Under the pieces are notes generated by a model, which saw only the letters and a list, made by a program, of their open reading frames with translations, was not told the origin of the DNA and searched no databases. Positions 1-11,143 of a stretch of 64,000 nt of DNA are shown here, in pieces. Source of the DNA: Hyaloperonospora brassicae. Its lineage: Eukaryota > Oomycota > Peronosporomycetes > Peronosporales > Peronosporaceae. A program made the translations under genes and the position numbers. The stretch lies in contig CANTFL010001482.1 of NCBI GenBank assembly GCA_947650285.1, positions 248,001 to 312,000 on the forward strand, in the 5' to 3' direction. Every line of letters begins with the position of its first letter. Position 1 is the first letter of the stretch.

Positions 1-54
1 ACATTTTCACACACTATAGCTCTAAGACTTTACAATTAGTTTGTATTCGCCTAA

Positions 55-518
55 TGTAACGAGGCACGCTCTTAGCAGATGACTGGCAAGACCCTGTTAT
101 AACATTGCACAATGCTGCGTACTTGACGTCACGCGCACGTGGCGTGCGGAAGCGCGACGGAGTGAACATAACTCATAAGATCTGTTTAAGGGAAATGTAA
201 AACTGGGTTTGATGTAGTTATGTTTCGATAAAAAGAACCATCTTTGTCTTGATCCGACTATATTAAACTACATTTCTCCTATGTGGGTTTCTTGCTCGCC
301 ACCCATTGCGCGCGTCCAGCAACACTTGGTGGATATATTGGTTCTTGTAGCGTCTACATCAACTAACAAGTAAAGAACCCAAGAACGTTACCCTCGGTGG
401 TATTATTCCGCCAACATCACCTATGCCCGAGTAATGGTAATCAAAATACATTAAAATAAATCATATTTAAAAATGATACATTTGTATCAAATCTATGTTA
501 CGGGCTCATCCCGCTACA
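55..518 (-). mobile_element. Solo LTR related to element 1 LTR
   Basis: The segment begins TGTAACGAGGCACGC and ends in CCCGCTACA, matching the two ends of the LTRs at 8409-8799 and 16004-16396. The middle shares the stretch around CCATTGCGCGCGTC and the purine-rich AAGGGAAATGTAAAACTG. It is more diverged than the element 1 LTRs and slightly longer (464 bp). No internal domain follows, so it is read as a solo LTR left by recombination. The flanks (CCTAA before, TCCAA after) are at best a decayed target duplication. Its orientation is the same as element 1 (minus). Confidence 0.7.
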
Positions 519-3500
519 TCCAAGATCTTCTTGTGTACAGCGGACACTCACCTATCAACTTAACCTGCTGAATGAATGATTTTTGCCCAAATTAAATACT
601 TCACATAGCAGAATTCGATACCATAATACCGAAGACGCACTCATGGTAGTTGATGATTTTGACCATGAAGGCCCAACGAAACTTGCTTACGGTCATGCGC
701 GATCTCCAATTACGAATCATGTTCCGTTTAATCAATCGCTGTTGTATTTTCTTTTCATAAAATATTTAATCATACGTGATAGGTGGCCCGTGCAAACACT
801 GCACTACCGCCATTTATACGGAGCAATAGATTTACTTTGACTGTGCTACGCTCTCGACGTTAAACGTCGTTCACTTACGCTATAATCCCATGATCAGCAC
901 GTCCTTGACGCAGACGCCTGAGATTCACTCAAACACAAGATATTTTGCAAAGCTCTTTCCTTTCCATTTTATCTGAATCCCTACTATTCGTTTGTCACAC
1001 GTGTTTCGCCATCATTCTTTATCAGCTCTGAGCCAATTGCAACACCATTACTTATAATCTTCATCGCCCTCATTCGCTGACCTTCACATGCTCAGTCTAC
1101 ATGCCACCTTTGCTGCACATATACATTATGTTCGCATCACCAAAACTGCAGCAGTCTGTTATTTTGATCAGATTGTCCCTTTTTGCGTACCGAAAGCAAT
1201 GAAAAGGTCATCTTACGCCAATTTTATTGTCTCCTTGCTACCTGCAATGCTTTTAAACTTGGCCCCGTCTATTATTTTCGCGACAAGATTGGGTGATCTA
1301 TGTACGCTCAATCTTTCGTGTGATATTAATAGGAATGAAATAGATAGACGTAATATATAAAATAATGTTCTAGGCCTGGATAGCGTTTTATGTGAATGAT
1401 TTGGTCGATGGTAGACAATAAGGTTAACACTTTTCGCTGCCGCAGCAGCACTCGTGGATTCATCGATGCTACGCTAACTTCTTTTTCAAAATGTCGCGAT
1501 ATATTATCCACGGTCAACCATCACATCAACCTATCTGCATCCCCCAAAAGGGTTTATCTGATTTTCTCGCCCTCCGAGATGAAGAAATTTACGATCTAGA
1601 TAAGGATTCATTGATTTATTTCTATAATGTATATTTCGTGCGGGGTGGAAGAAACTCTAAATTTTCGTACACGCACAGTTAATATTGACTCCGCTTGTGA
1701 TACTATATATGACTATATATGATCAAGAAGATACATAATTACTGCTTCGTGACAATATGTATATAGCTGCTTCGTGATGCTTTAATAAACGCGGCATTGA
1801 AATAGATTTTACTTATCGCATATACATCATATAAATGATGGGATGCAAATTTTAGTGTTGCACTCGGTATAAAATATCTTGTATCAGTCGATACTTAATA
1901 ACGAGTCACAATCGACCACAGATGATGGCTTCGCAGTACATGTAAATTTTGTCTCACACCTCTATCGCCTGGGATCATCTCGTCTAATAGGATAATTACA
2001 AAAAATACTTTTAACATTGCAACATATGCCTGTCGCGTTCCGCAAAACTCCAAATAAACAACTACTTGCGTCGCCCAACTCTGTGCGACTGACGCATTGT
2101 TTCATCATCGCAACCAATCAAATTTTATCGCAATCAGATATCTTCAGAAAGTGACTGAATGATGACATTTACATCATTCAGGGTGTTTCGTAAAATTAAT
2201 TGCTCATCATCGAAAAAGGACGATCTGTATAGTCATCCCTCCGTTTAAGAACCACTATCGAGGGTATTATTACTGATTAGGAACTCCGTGTCCCGCACCC
2301 AGTTGCTTCATATGGTTTTTGTGTGTTGATCTATATAAGAGACTAAACAAAACAGGGTTATATAACAGCGCGCGCCAACCACCATTTCCCTATCTCAATT
2401 GAACTTGAAACAGTTTCAAATTGACTGATATCGTGCATATTTGCTTCCGTTTCACCTTAACATGTCGACAAAGAGAAATATCCTCATGATGGACCTTGAT
2501 TGTCAGGTGCGGGTGCACATTAGACGCAAATCATGCATCGAGTTGGCTTAAATACGAAAGTGGGTCAGGGGGAGATTAGGCCTTCGAATCTCCACAACGG
2601 CACCAGAACGTATCCTCCAGGCACCATGTAATTAGTTTCTTGCCACGGTCAGAAGGAGCAATTAAACGGTGGTATATTCAGCGTTTAGAGCTGCTCTCTT
2701 TGTATACTATAGTCTCAATGACGACAAAGAAATTTTCATAGACTAGCTTCTACTAGAACAAGGCCGCTCACCCAAGCCGCTCAAGGGCTAAGCGAGAACG
2801 ACCTGCCGCTTTCAAATCGGTGGATGCACAAATTTGAGAATCGACACGGCATCCAGCAGCATATGCTTCACGGCGCGGAAGACTCATTTTATCGCGCTTA
2901 ATTGGCAGTGAATCGAATGGAGCTCTAAGAGCTAATTGGCCACTATCCACCACAAGATGTATTTAATTTGACAAAATCGATCTCTATCGCCTACCTCCAA
3001 ACAAGAGACTGAAAACGGTTTAGAATAACGTAAAGAAGCCAGAAAGGGATCTTATCACAGTTAGAATGTGCTACAACATGATCAGCACCAAGAAGATGGA
3101 TCTTGTTGTCATAGGCAAGTCAAAGTGAACACAAGCATTTCGCAAAGAAAACACCAAGTAAATGAATTTTTCTTGCTTCAGCATCCAAACTACGTGTCAA
3201 TACAGACCGCAGTTTGCCAAGTGGCTTTGGCATTTTGATGCCAAGATGCATGGAAGAGGAGAGCTTCTCCTGCTGGACAAAGCGCCGTGTCACTATGTTG
3301 CCCCTGAGTACTACAGTGTAAAGCTGGCATTCCTGCCGCCAAACATGACAGCACGTTTGCAACCGCTCGACGTAGGTAAGTTTGGATGTATGGTCTCTTG
3401 ATCAGCAATTTATCACGTGTTTTTTTCCTGATGGAAATCTATTCGGTCAATTGAGGCGCGTGGTATCGAAAGAGATTTGTTCGATGGCTCCTGCATGCAA

Positions 3501-4070
3501 TTGACACCAGAATCGACAGAAAGTTGGATATCCCGATTGCTGTGAGCTTCGTTACATCGAGCTGGGAAGAGGTTCCTGAGGAAGTTATTCGTAACTGCTG
3601 GGGCAATTGTGATATTGCAGAGGCGGCGACGAAGACCAATCTCACCCAACTACGCAACTACAACAAACGAAATTCTCGATAAGTTAAGAACCATCATTTC
3701 AAGTTCATGGAGGGTCTGACTTGCGGTGTCAGCGTAGAGGAGTACATTGGTGTGGATGACGACGAGCCAATCGAGTGCGACTCAGACACGATTAAGCGTG
3801 AAGCGGTTAAGGACTACTTTGATGGTGATAGTGTCGATAAGATGATGATTGGGCTATCCTAGGCTCTAGAATGTTGTTCTCGTCTGTCATTCTTTATTTC
3901 GATACAGCCCTTCAGTGACAAATCGACCAAAAAGCTGGCAAGTATCACCGAGCACTTTATAAATCAGTGCTTGATGCAAGAAATGTACTACACCATAGAT
4001 AAATCTAGTAATATAGATTCAGATTGACCCTCCATGTTGAAGAGTTTTATGTAAAAAACGAGGCAAATGT
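519..4070 (+). repeat. Left arm of 3.5-kb inverted repeat A
   Basis: Read on the plus strand, this segment matches the reverse complement of about 23500-27100 almost continuously. Anchors include the segments around 545-565, 760-810, 1095-1290, 1390-1480, 1870-1900, 2150-2340, 2460-3660 and 3900-4060. By eye the arms are about 75-80% identical, with many small indels. The part from about 2300 to 4070 carries a decayed pogo-like transposase. The part 519-2300 has no recognisable gene. It is either a long transposon family present twice or an old inverted segmental duplication. Confidence 0.7.
2462..3870 (+). pseudogene. Pogo/Tigger-like transposase, decayed copy
   Basis: This is a decayed DDE transposase of the pogo/Tigger group. 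The clearest part is 3162-3401, where a frame contains LLLLDKAPCHYVAPEYYSVK followed by FLPPNMTARLQPLD. That is the block around the second catalytic Asp of DDE_1 transposases. The start ATG at 2462 (M-S-T-K-R) is shared with the copy at 25122-23684. A GTAAGT donor-like site at 3376 follows the LQPLD block, as in the other copy. The C-terminal acidic tail is recognisable around 3700-3840. Many stops and frameshifts make it non-functional, and it is worse preserved than the right-hand copy. Confidence 0.75.
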
Positions 4071-6224
4071 GCCACAAATTTGTTTCGCTTAATGGAAAGA
4101 CGAATTTATTTAAGACAATTTATATTCGTTATTCAATCATGGTAAGATAAATATCATCACTTCAAATGGCTTGTAATGTGATACGGCATCAGAAAAAAAA
4201 TCGTCGATTTCAGCGTCGACTCATGATGATTGAAAGACATACGGTTTTTGGACCTTTATGCATTCCTACCCCCTCTGTCAGGTAAATTACACACCAGCAA
4301 GTTGAGGATGCAGGGATGGCGTACGAATATGGCATGAAACGGTGTATTCTTTATGAGGTATCCAATGAATTACTATTGTCATATTTAATATTCGCCGAAA
4401 ACCTTTTTTACAATTATTTTACGAGAAGACGTGTGCTCAAATTATTTTTTAGGCCACCAGTCGACTCGTTTCGTCGAACATCATATGTTTAGATATGAAA
4501 AAGATACCATTGTATACCTGGTTCAAATGCTATGAACACAGACAACATACGTTATCCACGATCCCATTGTCGCCTTTCGTTACAGCTGTTGCTTTCAATA
4601 CCAGCTTCTTCTTTATCGAGAGAAGTATGCCTGGTCAAATTCAAAGCCTAAATGATCGGTGAATGGTGTCCGTCATGGCGGAGCGTTGTGTCTTGACGAA
4701 AAATACAAATTAATACATTGAGTTCTTATTTTACACACTAGATGCTACTCTAAGCCTACTGGAACGTGTGCATAATTATTTCTAATACTTTCATCTATAG
4801 ACTTCTTATGCGTTTTCGTTGTCATCCTGTGTATACTAAACTCGATGGACTGAACAACTTGCGCTCATACAAAATTCCGCAATTATCTCCCGATCGGTAT
4901 CGCATAACGTGCGCTTACACAAAATCGACATACATTCTGAAGGGAGCGTCTTGCGCTACACAGACCGTCGCCTCTTATCGAAATGTACACCAGCGTCTGA
5001 CCTCTGAATTTATGCCGTCTGATCGACTCGCTAGTGCTCAAAGCTACTTTGTGCAGCTTTACACAGGTCCGGTTTTAGCTTCCTATACTATTGACACGAA
5101 TACCGAAAGATGATGAAGTGTGTGTGTCGTGACATCAAATGCACCAGCAATCAGCGCAGCGCAATGTCACGAGTCTCAGAGCTTGTAAGATTGGGGTTAT
5201 CCCCTGGTTATTTGATTAAGTTAGTATATACCGCTATGCTAAAATGGAATCGGATCAAAAACCCTTACGATTAATCCAAGGTCCTGCGCAAAAATGTGTG
5301 ACACACTGGCCTCATCCATTCCGACCAGGGCCTTTATACCAGCGATTAAGGCCTTTCGAAGAAGCATGGACCCGTAACAACAAACAGGTGTCGATATCCG
5401 GACATTCTAGCACCCATTGTACCCGGCATTACCGCAAATGGTGTATCACGATAGCCACGGACGGGTATGGGATGTGGAGGCTCTAGTCGAAGAGGACAAT
5501 ATTAGGTCGTTTGGATACTATGTGTCGGCAGGCTCTAACAAATATGTTTACTGTCGCATGACTTCACTATCTCAGCGTGTGATCAAACTTTACGCCACAT
5601 TTGCTGCGCACCTTCGGTAGAGCCGTGACAAGGACTCGACATTTGCCCGATTTGTTGACCCGGTTGCTCAAGTTCTGCGCATTGCGCGCTGGAAAGAGAT
5701 TGTATTGCACCGATTTCCACGTCTATTCGCTACTAAAGATGACTCCAGAAGCGATCCCGGGGGTATTCTGCGCAGCATTTTTGTATATGATCATTATCGA
5801 CAAGCAATTACAACAGGTCGACCTCGTCGGATTGCCCGCAATCCGATGCTCATTCATTTGAGCCTGAGATTATTCGATTTATTTTTATGGTGTTGTACAA
5901 CACAGATAATTTACAAAGATAAGCGATCAGCCGCCTCACAAACAGAAAATGATGTTCACACTACCAATGTTCCATCATCGAATCGAAAAGTGTTGTGACG
6001 TCATTGCAGCAAGGTTGAAAAATCACAAATTCAGTCTGTCGCTATCCTGATTTCAGTTATATCAACTGACAGTCGTATTTGCTCGTGCCGATGTATATTT
6101 GTGTATATGTATGTAAATATGAATGTATAAAAGTTTTGAAATAATGCATTAAATGTACGTAATATCGTATGTATGGTGATATGCGCGTATTTGTGATATT
6201 AAATTAGACAACCTCGCCCAATGA
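4071..6224. other. Intergenic stretch, possible decayed coding at 5417-5870
   Basis: I recognise no intact gene here. Between 5417 and about 5870 (+) two frames carry a coding-like stretch. One begins M-Y-P-A-L-P-Q-M-V-Y-H-D and runs to 5620; another continues with R-F-P-R-L-F-A-T-K-D-D. This could be a frameshifted relic of an unknown gene. An ORF of 115 codons at 4766-5113 shows no motif and may be chance. Nothing else stands out. Confidence 0.35.
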
Positions 6225-6335
6225 ATAAGGAGATATGTAGGTACACACCCACCCTTTAATACGTTTACACACCCCTAAAATAGATGTCTTCCTTAAGTAC
6301 TGTAACTTCTCCAACTAGGTACTGCACACTTTTAA
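6225..6335 (+). repeat. Repeat C, left copy, first piece
   Basis: This matches the reverse complement of about 17013-17125, including the blocks ACACACCCACCCTTT, GTTTACACACCCCTAAAATA and AGGTACTGCACACTTTTA. Together with 7740-7903 it makes one repeat unit that is uninterrupted in the other copy (16862-17125). The solo LTR at 6336-7739 splits it. Confidence 0.8.
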
Positions 6336-7739
6336 TGTGGAGAAGCGCAGAAGGATAATGATAGAAAGTGTGGATCGCGCCACCGCATTAAGTTCGAGAC
6401 CAATTCGGTTGGTGGAGTGCGCTCGGAGATAGGCCCGTCGGCACGAGGGATGGGATCAAAACGACTGAGTGACAGAAAACGACCGTGGAAATTATGCGGA
6501 TTGATCTACCTAGCGGTCAAGAAGGATTATAGTCGATGATCAATAATTGACCGATCACGACTTGCGATTAAGGGCTTAAATTACCAACTTAGAAGGCCAG
6601 ATTCACTCAAGGGGTAAACATCAAATGGAGCACTGGATCGCTAACGACAATGGAATAAAGATGAATATGGAATCAATCTGGAGGAGTGGATCGCCAAGAT
6701 CATCAAACTTGCGAGGTCTCAGAAGTGACCGCAATCCGACGATGGATGCCCGATCAGAGACCCGAAAGATTGATCACGATCCATCCTGGGTATGTAAAGC
6801 TTATTTGTGTAGACCCATAATGGGGGGGTCACATACCGCGATCCACTACCCCGCGATCCACTGCACAGCGATCCACTGCACAGCGATTTACTACACCGCG
6901 ATCTGTCCTGGGTATTTCCCGCTGGGTGGTCTGGATACATAATCGGCGTGGACACATAATTGGTGTGGATCACATACCGCGATCCACTGCACCGCGATCC
7001 ACTGCACCGCGATCCCACTGAACTGCGATCCACTGCACCTCGATTCAATACACCGCGATTTACTACGGAGTGTTTGCTGTGAACCACATGATGCAAGAGG
7101 TGAATAACATAGACAGGCGATACGCAACAGAGATCTAGAGAACAGATACGAATAGTCATAGGATTCGGATTTGGTTGGTTGACAATAAACAAAATTGAAT
7201 TTGCAACTAAAGACACCCTTCGACTACTTTCGGGCAGGAAACTTGGCCTCCCGTTGAATATAGAGTCACCCGCGTCTTTACAAACCTCGCCTTTGGATTG
7301 TTTGGCCAGGCGGAACATCAGTCCTCACCTCCCTTTAACTGCGATCGGACGCAGGGAACCTTTCGGTTCAGATTTAAGATCGCGAGATGGCTCAAGTGGT
7401 CAGAAGGCTCGCGGATCAAGCACCGTCTTTGTATACAGGCAACTCTGGGAGAGCGCCCAAGTGTAATTACGTTCAATTGACGAATTTCCACTCGATCCAC
7501 CCCACGTTTGACCGGGTGAAGAATTCCCAGTTGATCAACCCCTATCCCCAGAACGGTCAGGTTCATTTTCAACTCAAGTCCACCAAGAAGAGCGCATCCC
7601 GCCCCACCGACGGGTACACAAGGTAAGCAAGAAGACACATTGAACGGAATTGGGGTACCCCCCCCCACCGTTAGTCAGTAGTCTGGGCGCCAGTGGAGAG
7701 TCGAGATCACAAGGAACTCGCGATCACCACTCCACCACA
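6336..7739 (+). mobile_element. Solo gypsy LTR with TTAA target duplication
   Basis: The segment starts TGTGG and ends CCACTCCACCACA, the same ends as the LTRs of element 2. The 3' half shares the motifs around GACGGCTCAAGTGGTCAGAAGG, CCGACGGGTACACAAGG and the CCCC-rich stretch before TTAGTCAG. It is flanked by TTAA at 6332-6335 and 7740-7743. The uninterrupted repeat C copy at 16862-17125 gives the empty site. Its 1404-bp length exceeds element 2's 1053 bp, mainly because of a GATCCACTGCAC-type tandem array. No coding capacity is implied; the 199-codon minus-strand ORF over the array is a repeat artefact. Confidence 0.9.
6838..7066 (+). repeat. 15-bp GATC-centred tandem repeats inside LTR
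   Basis: Two blocks (about 6838-6905 and 6976-7066) repeat a 15-bp unit of the form CGATCCACTGCACCG, with variants in which CCACTG becomes TTACTAC. An LTR segment containing CGATC repeats is also present in element 2 at 27361-27480, in a different sequence form. Confidence 0.85.
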
Positions 7740-7903
7740 TTAAGATACACATGCCATATACATAGTCTTCGTTTTGTACACACCCTTCCATAATATAGTC
7801 CTCTTTTTGTGTCAGCAAACAGCCTTCCGTATGAAATCTGCTTACATAATCAGGTGCACACCCTAAACGTAGCCCTAATACTACTATTTCCCCTATACAG
7901 AAT
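7740..7903 (+). repeat. Repeat C, left copy, second piece
   Basis: This continues repeat C after the solo LTR. It matches the reverse complement of about 16862-17030, including CTTCGTTTTGTACACACCC, TTTTTGTGTCAGCA, GAAATCTGCTTACATAATC and GTAGCCCTAATACTA. Homology fades at about 7903. Confidence 0.8.
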
Positions 7904-7988
7904 ATAATTTTCATCCACATCGTTATCCGTCAGAATATTTCAGTAAACTGTGAGTAGATTAAATGATGGCGTTCAAATCCTCGATCGA

Positions 7989-8408
7989 TCACCACTGCGC
8001 GATGATCTTCTCGTCCCAATTGCGCGCAAAAATAGTGTGCGAGTCAATTGTCAGGCAGAAATCCTCGTCCATGATGACCTTCTCCGTCTCGTACCGCCCA
8101 GCAGTGGGCCCCTACACCGCATTCGATCAAACACAAACCATAAGTTGCAGGTAGTAATTCAACAGCCACCCCCAAAGAAAAATCACCAGACGCCTAGTCA
8201 ATGACCAACCGTCGCATTGATAGCGTCGATCTGAGACGACACAAGTTGTGCGCGGTGACAGTCGTCTTCCCCAACGAGCTCATGAACACGTCGACGCACG
8301 ATCGCTCGTTCCTTGTCGGTTAATTCTAATCATAAATGCTAATCTTGCGCTTTTCCGGCGCCGCTGCATTGTCGAATATCGACCGCTGCGACTCCTAGAA
8401 CCTAAGCA
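7989..8408 (-). pseudogene. GT60-like GlcNAc-transferase, 3' part, broken
   Basis: The minus strand encodes the core of a GlcNAc glycosyltransferase of the Skp1-hydroxyproline GlcNAc-transferase type (GT60). A frame ending at 7989 reads G-P-T-A-G-R-Y-E-T-E-K then M-D-E-D-F-C-L-T-I-D-S-H-T and N-W-D. This matches the family pattern GPT.ARY and the metal-binding (L)xIDSH block. Further upstream on this strand come I-F-D-N-A-A-A-P-E-K-R-K-I-S-I-Y-D, which resembles the family's early strand-helix unit, and R-R-R-V-H-E-L-V-G-E-D-D-C-H-R-A-Q. Several stops and frameshifts are present, and the frame ends right after N-W-D, so the catalytic domain is incomplete. It continues into 16402-16835 on the far side of element 1. 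Family assignment is from memory of the motif. Confidence 0.7.
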
Positions 8409-8799
8409 TGTAACGAGGCACACCCTTGCGTGAACTTAACGCAAGGGTATCGCACCCCGACAGACGTACAAGAGGCAAACGAGGAAGCGTAGATAAGGGG
8501 AAAGTAAAACTGTTGTATTAATATGATTAAGTCGTTTTGTTACTGTCTCTCCGTTTGACTTAACTTAATTATGCTAATGTAACTGAGTGTATGGTGACGT
8601 CTCGTCACCACTCATTGCGCGCGTCTTGCGGCGATTGGTGGGTTGATATCATCAAGATATCAACCAATGAGCAGACCCTTTGGTCGCCTCACCAATATCA
8701 CCACTATCGGTGATATTGTTCAAATAATATTCAACTTACTATTCTTTATTGTCACTTTCTTTAAAGTGACAATTCCATGTAACGGACTGTCCCGTTACA
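8409..8799 (-). repeat. Element 1 3' LTR
   Basis: 391 bp, nearly identical to 16004-16396. Differences cluster in the first 55 bp (plus-strand reading), and there are only about five substitutions afterwards. It contains at least six perfect hairpins with stems of 8-11 bp, such as 8422-8431/8439-8448, 8641-8650/8656-8665 and 8748-8758/8763-8773. The terminal hairpin 8778-8785/8792-8799 includes the LTR end itself. Confidence 0.95.
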
Positions 8800-8811
8800 T
8801 CACCCCCTTAA
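8800..8811 (-). other. Polypurine tract of element 1
   Basis: On the minus strand the 12 bases read TTAAGGGGGTGA and directly abut the 3' LTR. This is the expected place and composition for the plus-strand primer of a Ty3/gypsy element. Confidence 0.75.
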
Positions 8812-8928
8812 CTGATAGTCACCGTGTGACTATCGAAAATATGGCGGCCACCCGTTGGGCACCATTGGGACAGGGAGCACTTGTTGGGTCCGTTCCATTC
8901 ACTTTCCACCCGACCTCGCATAGATAAC

Positions 8929-10536
8929 ATGTCTATGCGGGGTGACTCAAGACACGCACAGCCCGCTGCTGTGCCAGTCTCTGCGGCAGACGATTCGTCG
9001 TCTGCTGCTCGTTCTTCGCCTGAAGCAAGAGGTACTGCAGGTGCACGCGGTACAGCACCGCGTGCGCATGATGACCCTGACGTTGAGGTCATCTATTCTG
9101 GCGAGTCAGACGTGTCTGACTCGGCCAATGTTCCAGAGGCGTCTCGCTCACCGGCGACGCCTCAGTATTCGCCAAGACCACTGCCGAACGAACGGACTCG
9201 TGATTTGCATCACAGTCTGTTCGGCAGTGATGATGATGATGATCAGGGTGGTGAGTTCTATTCTCCACCACCGCCGGCTCGTGCGTCTTCGCACGAGCGT
9301 GATGACGATGGCGCGAGCCGTCGTCAATCTGGGAGCCGTGGTACCGACAAGGGTACCACTGTGAAGCGTGATGAGCTGAAGCCGTGGCGTTTGCCTGAAC
9401 GGCTCATCAATAGCTTCTCTCACGAGACAAGCCAACACCATCGAATTCCTTTATTCGATGCAACTGTGCTTCACGGCTTGGGTCTTAGTGCGAGCAACTT
9501 TCGCGCTGAGGAAGACTTTTATCTCGATGTCTTCCTTCGACATCGATGGTACAACGGCAACCAAAAGCGTGACAAGGCCTCGCTTTTGGCTGCGTGGAAT
9601 GCGTTCGTCCAAAACGTAAAGAATTTTGGACGAGAAGGGTGGCTTAAGAAACTTGAGGCGACACGCCTCAGGTTCGAACGGCGAACGCCAACCGGTGCCA
9701 GGTACCGGTTGCACTGTTTGTCGAGTGAGGCAGGCATTCCTTGCCTCACTTGGGGAGACCCTTGTTCGAGTTGTGTTGACAACTCGCAGCGTGCACATAG
9801 GGATGTGTACTCCCTAAATTCGCCCTGGGGAAGGGCACACATCTCGGAGGAGATGCGTGACGCGATTGCAAACTTGCAATACGTCCACAAGCGCCTAGGG
9901 CGCGTGTTTACCGATGGACCACAGGACTCATCGGATGGGTCTCGTCATACTGGCGGACGAGACCTTCAACATCCATCAACAGCTGAGAGCGGGGCTCCCA
10001 GCTGTTCCAAGAGGGTGGATACCCCCGCCACTGGACGAGGTAGCTCGTCCTTGATCCTGAATCGTCACGGTGATTCAAGATACGCTCCACTAGGAAGCGT
10101 TGATCACCGTGAGCATCCACCAAAGGATGTGGTGGAGGAGGAAAGACCTCCTCCAGATGATTCTGTTCACCATCTCGACCCTTACGAGATGGATCGCGCA
10201 ATCGATGAATTGCGCGATGACTTGAAGCACGAGCGCGACCGGCGCTACGCTTTGACGGATACCGTGCGGAAGAACCGCAAGGATCGCGAGGCTGATCGGG
10301 CGAGGGATCGCGCCGATTATGCCACAGCGAAGCTTCAGGTCGAGCGGGATGTCCGCTCCCTTTTCGGCGAGCTGGCGACAGCTCGCGGGGAGATATCTCG
10401 GTTGAGCTCCGAGATATCTTATCTGCACGACCAGACGGATCTTCTGGAGCGCGAGCGCAAGAACTTGATGGATGTTCTTGAACGTGGGGGCTATCTTCAT
10501 CGGAAGAAGAAGGCTCGTACTGACAGTACGGCCTGA
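8929..10536 (+). CDS. Intact antisense ORF of element 1, coiled-coil protein
   Basis: This is a 535-codon ORF on the strand opposite to gag-pol. It starts at ATG 8929 (M-S-M-R-G-D; the frame is open further upstream, without an ATG) and ends at 10536. It lies between the 3' LTR and pol and overlaps the chromodomain end of pol tail-to-tail over 9908-10536. Residues 1-150 are low complexity: Ser/Ala/Pro/Asp-rich with runs such as D-D-D-D-D. Residues about 152-270 form a compact unit with W, F, R and Y spaced as in a folded domain ([31 protein letters not shown]). Residues about 270-415 are again Ser/Pro/His-rich. Residues about 419-525 are a charged coiled coil. I cannot name the family. An open frame this long next to a broken gag-pol argues for a real gene, but coding has not been tested. 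Confidence 0.7.
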   Translation: MSMRGDSRHAQPAAVPVSAADDSSSAARSSPEARGTAGARGTAPRAHDDPDVEVIYSGESDVSDSANVPEASRSPATPQYSPRPLPNERTRDLHHSLFGSDDDDDQGGEFYSPPPPARASSHERDDDGASRRQSGSRGTDKGTTVKRDELKPWRLPERLINSFSHETSQHHRIPLFDATVLHGLGLSASNFRAEEDFYLDVFLRHRWYNGNQKRDKASLLAAWNAFVQNVKNFGREGWLKKLEATRLRFERRTPTGARYRLHCLSSEAGIPCLTWGDPCSSCVDNSQRAHRDVYSLNSPWGRAHISEEMRDAIANLQYVHKRLGRVFTDGPQDSSDGSRHTGGRDLQHPSTAESGAPSCSKRVDTPATGRGSSSLILNRHGDSRYAPLGSVDHREHPPKDVVEEERPPPDDSVHHLDPYEMDRAIDELRDDLKHERDRRYALTDTVRKNRKDREADRARDRADYATAKLQVERDVRSLFGELATARGEISRLSSEISYLHDQTDLLERERKNLMDVLERGGYLHRKKKARTDSTA

Positions 10537-10885
10537 GCCTCCCCACGTAAAACGTAGGATGCGTGCGCATCCTACGTGGCAATTCGATCGTGTATGCATT
10601 GCCCTTGCGATGCAACACTCTAAATGGCCCAATGTACTTCGGCAGTAGTTTACTACTGCCGACACTAGTGACTGCATGTCCAGGTAAGTTTACCGTAGAC
10701 AGTAGTACTAGGTCATTAACTTTAAATGAAAGAACATTTGCTCTTCCATTCTTGTCTGCGTTCCGTTTCTGACGGTCCACCGCATTTGCGATGGAGTCCT
10801 GAACGAAACGGACTACCGCCTCTCGAGTCAGCAGGAAGTTCTCTGCTGACTCGTTGTTTTGTCTTTCAGTGCGCTTCGTGCGCAC
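9908..10885 (-). CDS. Pol C-terminal region with chromodomain
   Basis: This open frame of 325 codons is in the same frame as the integrase at 11144-12160 and is its downstream continuation. Residues about 40-120 resemble the integrase C-terminal GPY-type segment ([10 protein letters not shown], then H-P-T-F-Y-V). A Ser/Arg/Pro-rich linker follows. The last 65 residues are a chromodomain: F-L-V-E-R-I-L, then Y-L-V-Q-W-R-G-Y and S-W-E-P. In chromoviruses this domain guides integration, usually to heterochromatin. The first M is probably internal; the natural protein would run on from the integrase. A TAG codon ends the upstream integrase frame at 11144. Confidence 0.85.
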   Translation of the reverse strand: MRTKRTERQNNESAENFLLTREAVVRFVQDSIANAVDRQKRNADKNGRANVLSFKVNDLVLLSTVNLPGHAVTSVGSSKLLPKYIGPFRVLHRKGNAYTIELPRRMRTHPTFYVGRLRPYCQYEPSSSDEDSPHVQEHPSSSCARAPEDPSGRADKISRSSTEISPRELSPARRKGSGHPARPEASLWHNRRDPSPDQPRDPCGSSARYPSKRSAGRARASSHRAIHRLRDPSRKGRDGEQNHLEEVFPPPPHPLVDAHGDQRFLVERILNHRDDSGSRTSYLVQWRGYPPSWNSWEPRSQLLMDVEGLVRQYDETHPMSPVVHR

Positions 10886-11143
10886 TGCTAAGAGATTGTT
10901 CTCTTCTTCAGCGAGGTTGTCTTCTTCCTCGCTGGCATAATCGTTGGCGATGCTGAAAATACCAGCATCATCATCCGAATCAGTAATAGCGTCGCCGCTA
11001 TTATTGAGGTGATCTTCTTCATCGATGTCGACTTGATCGACATCGGCATCATACGCGACGACGTTAGCGTCGACACGTGATGAGCAAGAGCCAAAACGGT
11101 TTTTGCTCGAGCGAGTCCCTTCCCCCCTTATCCAAGAGTCATA

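Noticed and set aside
2280..4070. Terminal inverted repeats of the pogo-like element
   Set aside because: No matching ends with TA duplications could be found; the nearest similarity between ends is in direct, not inverted, orientation.
6719..7318. 199-codon minus-strand ORF with repeated Cys-Ser-Gly-Ser
   Set aside because: It is created by the 15-bp tandem array inside the solo LTR and has no other support.
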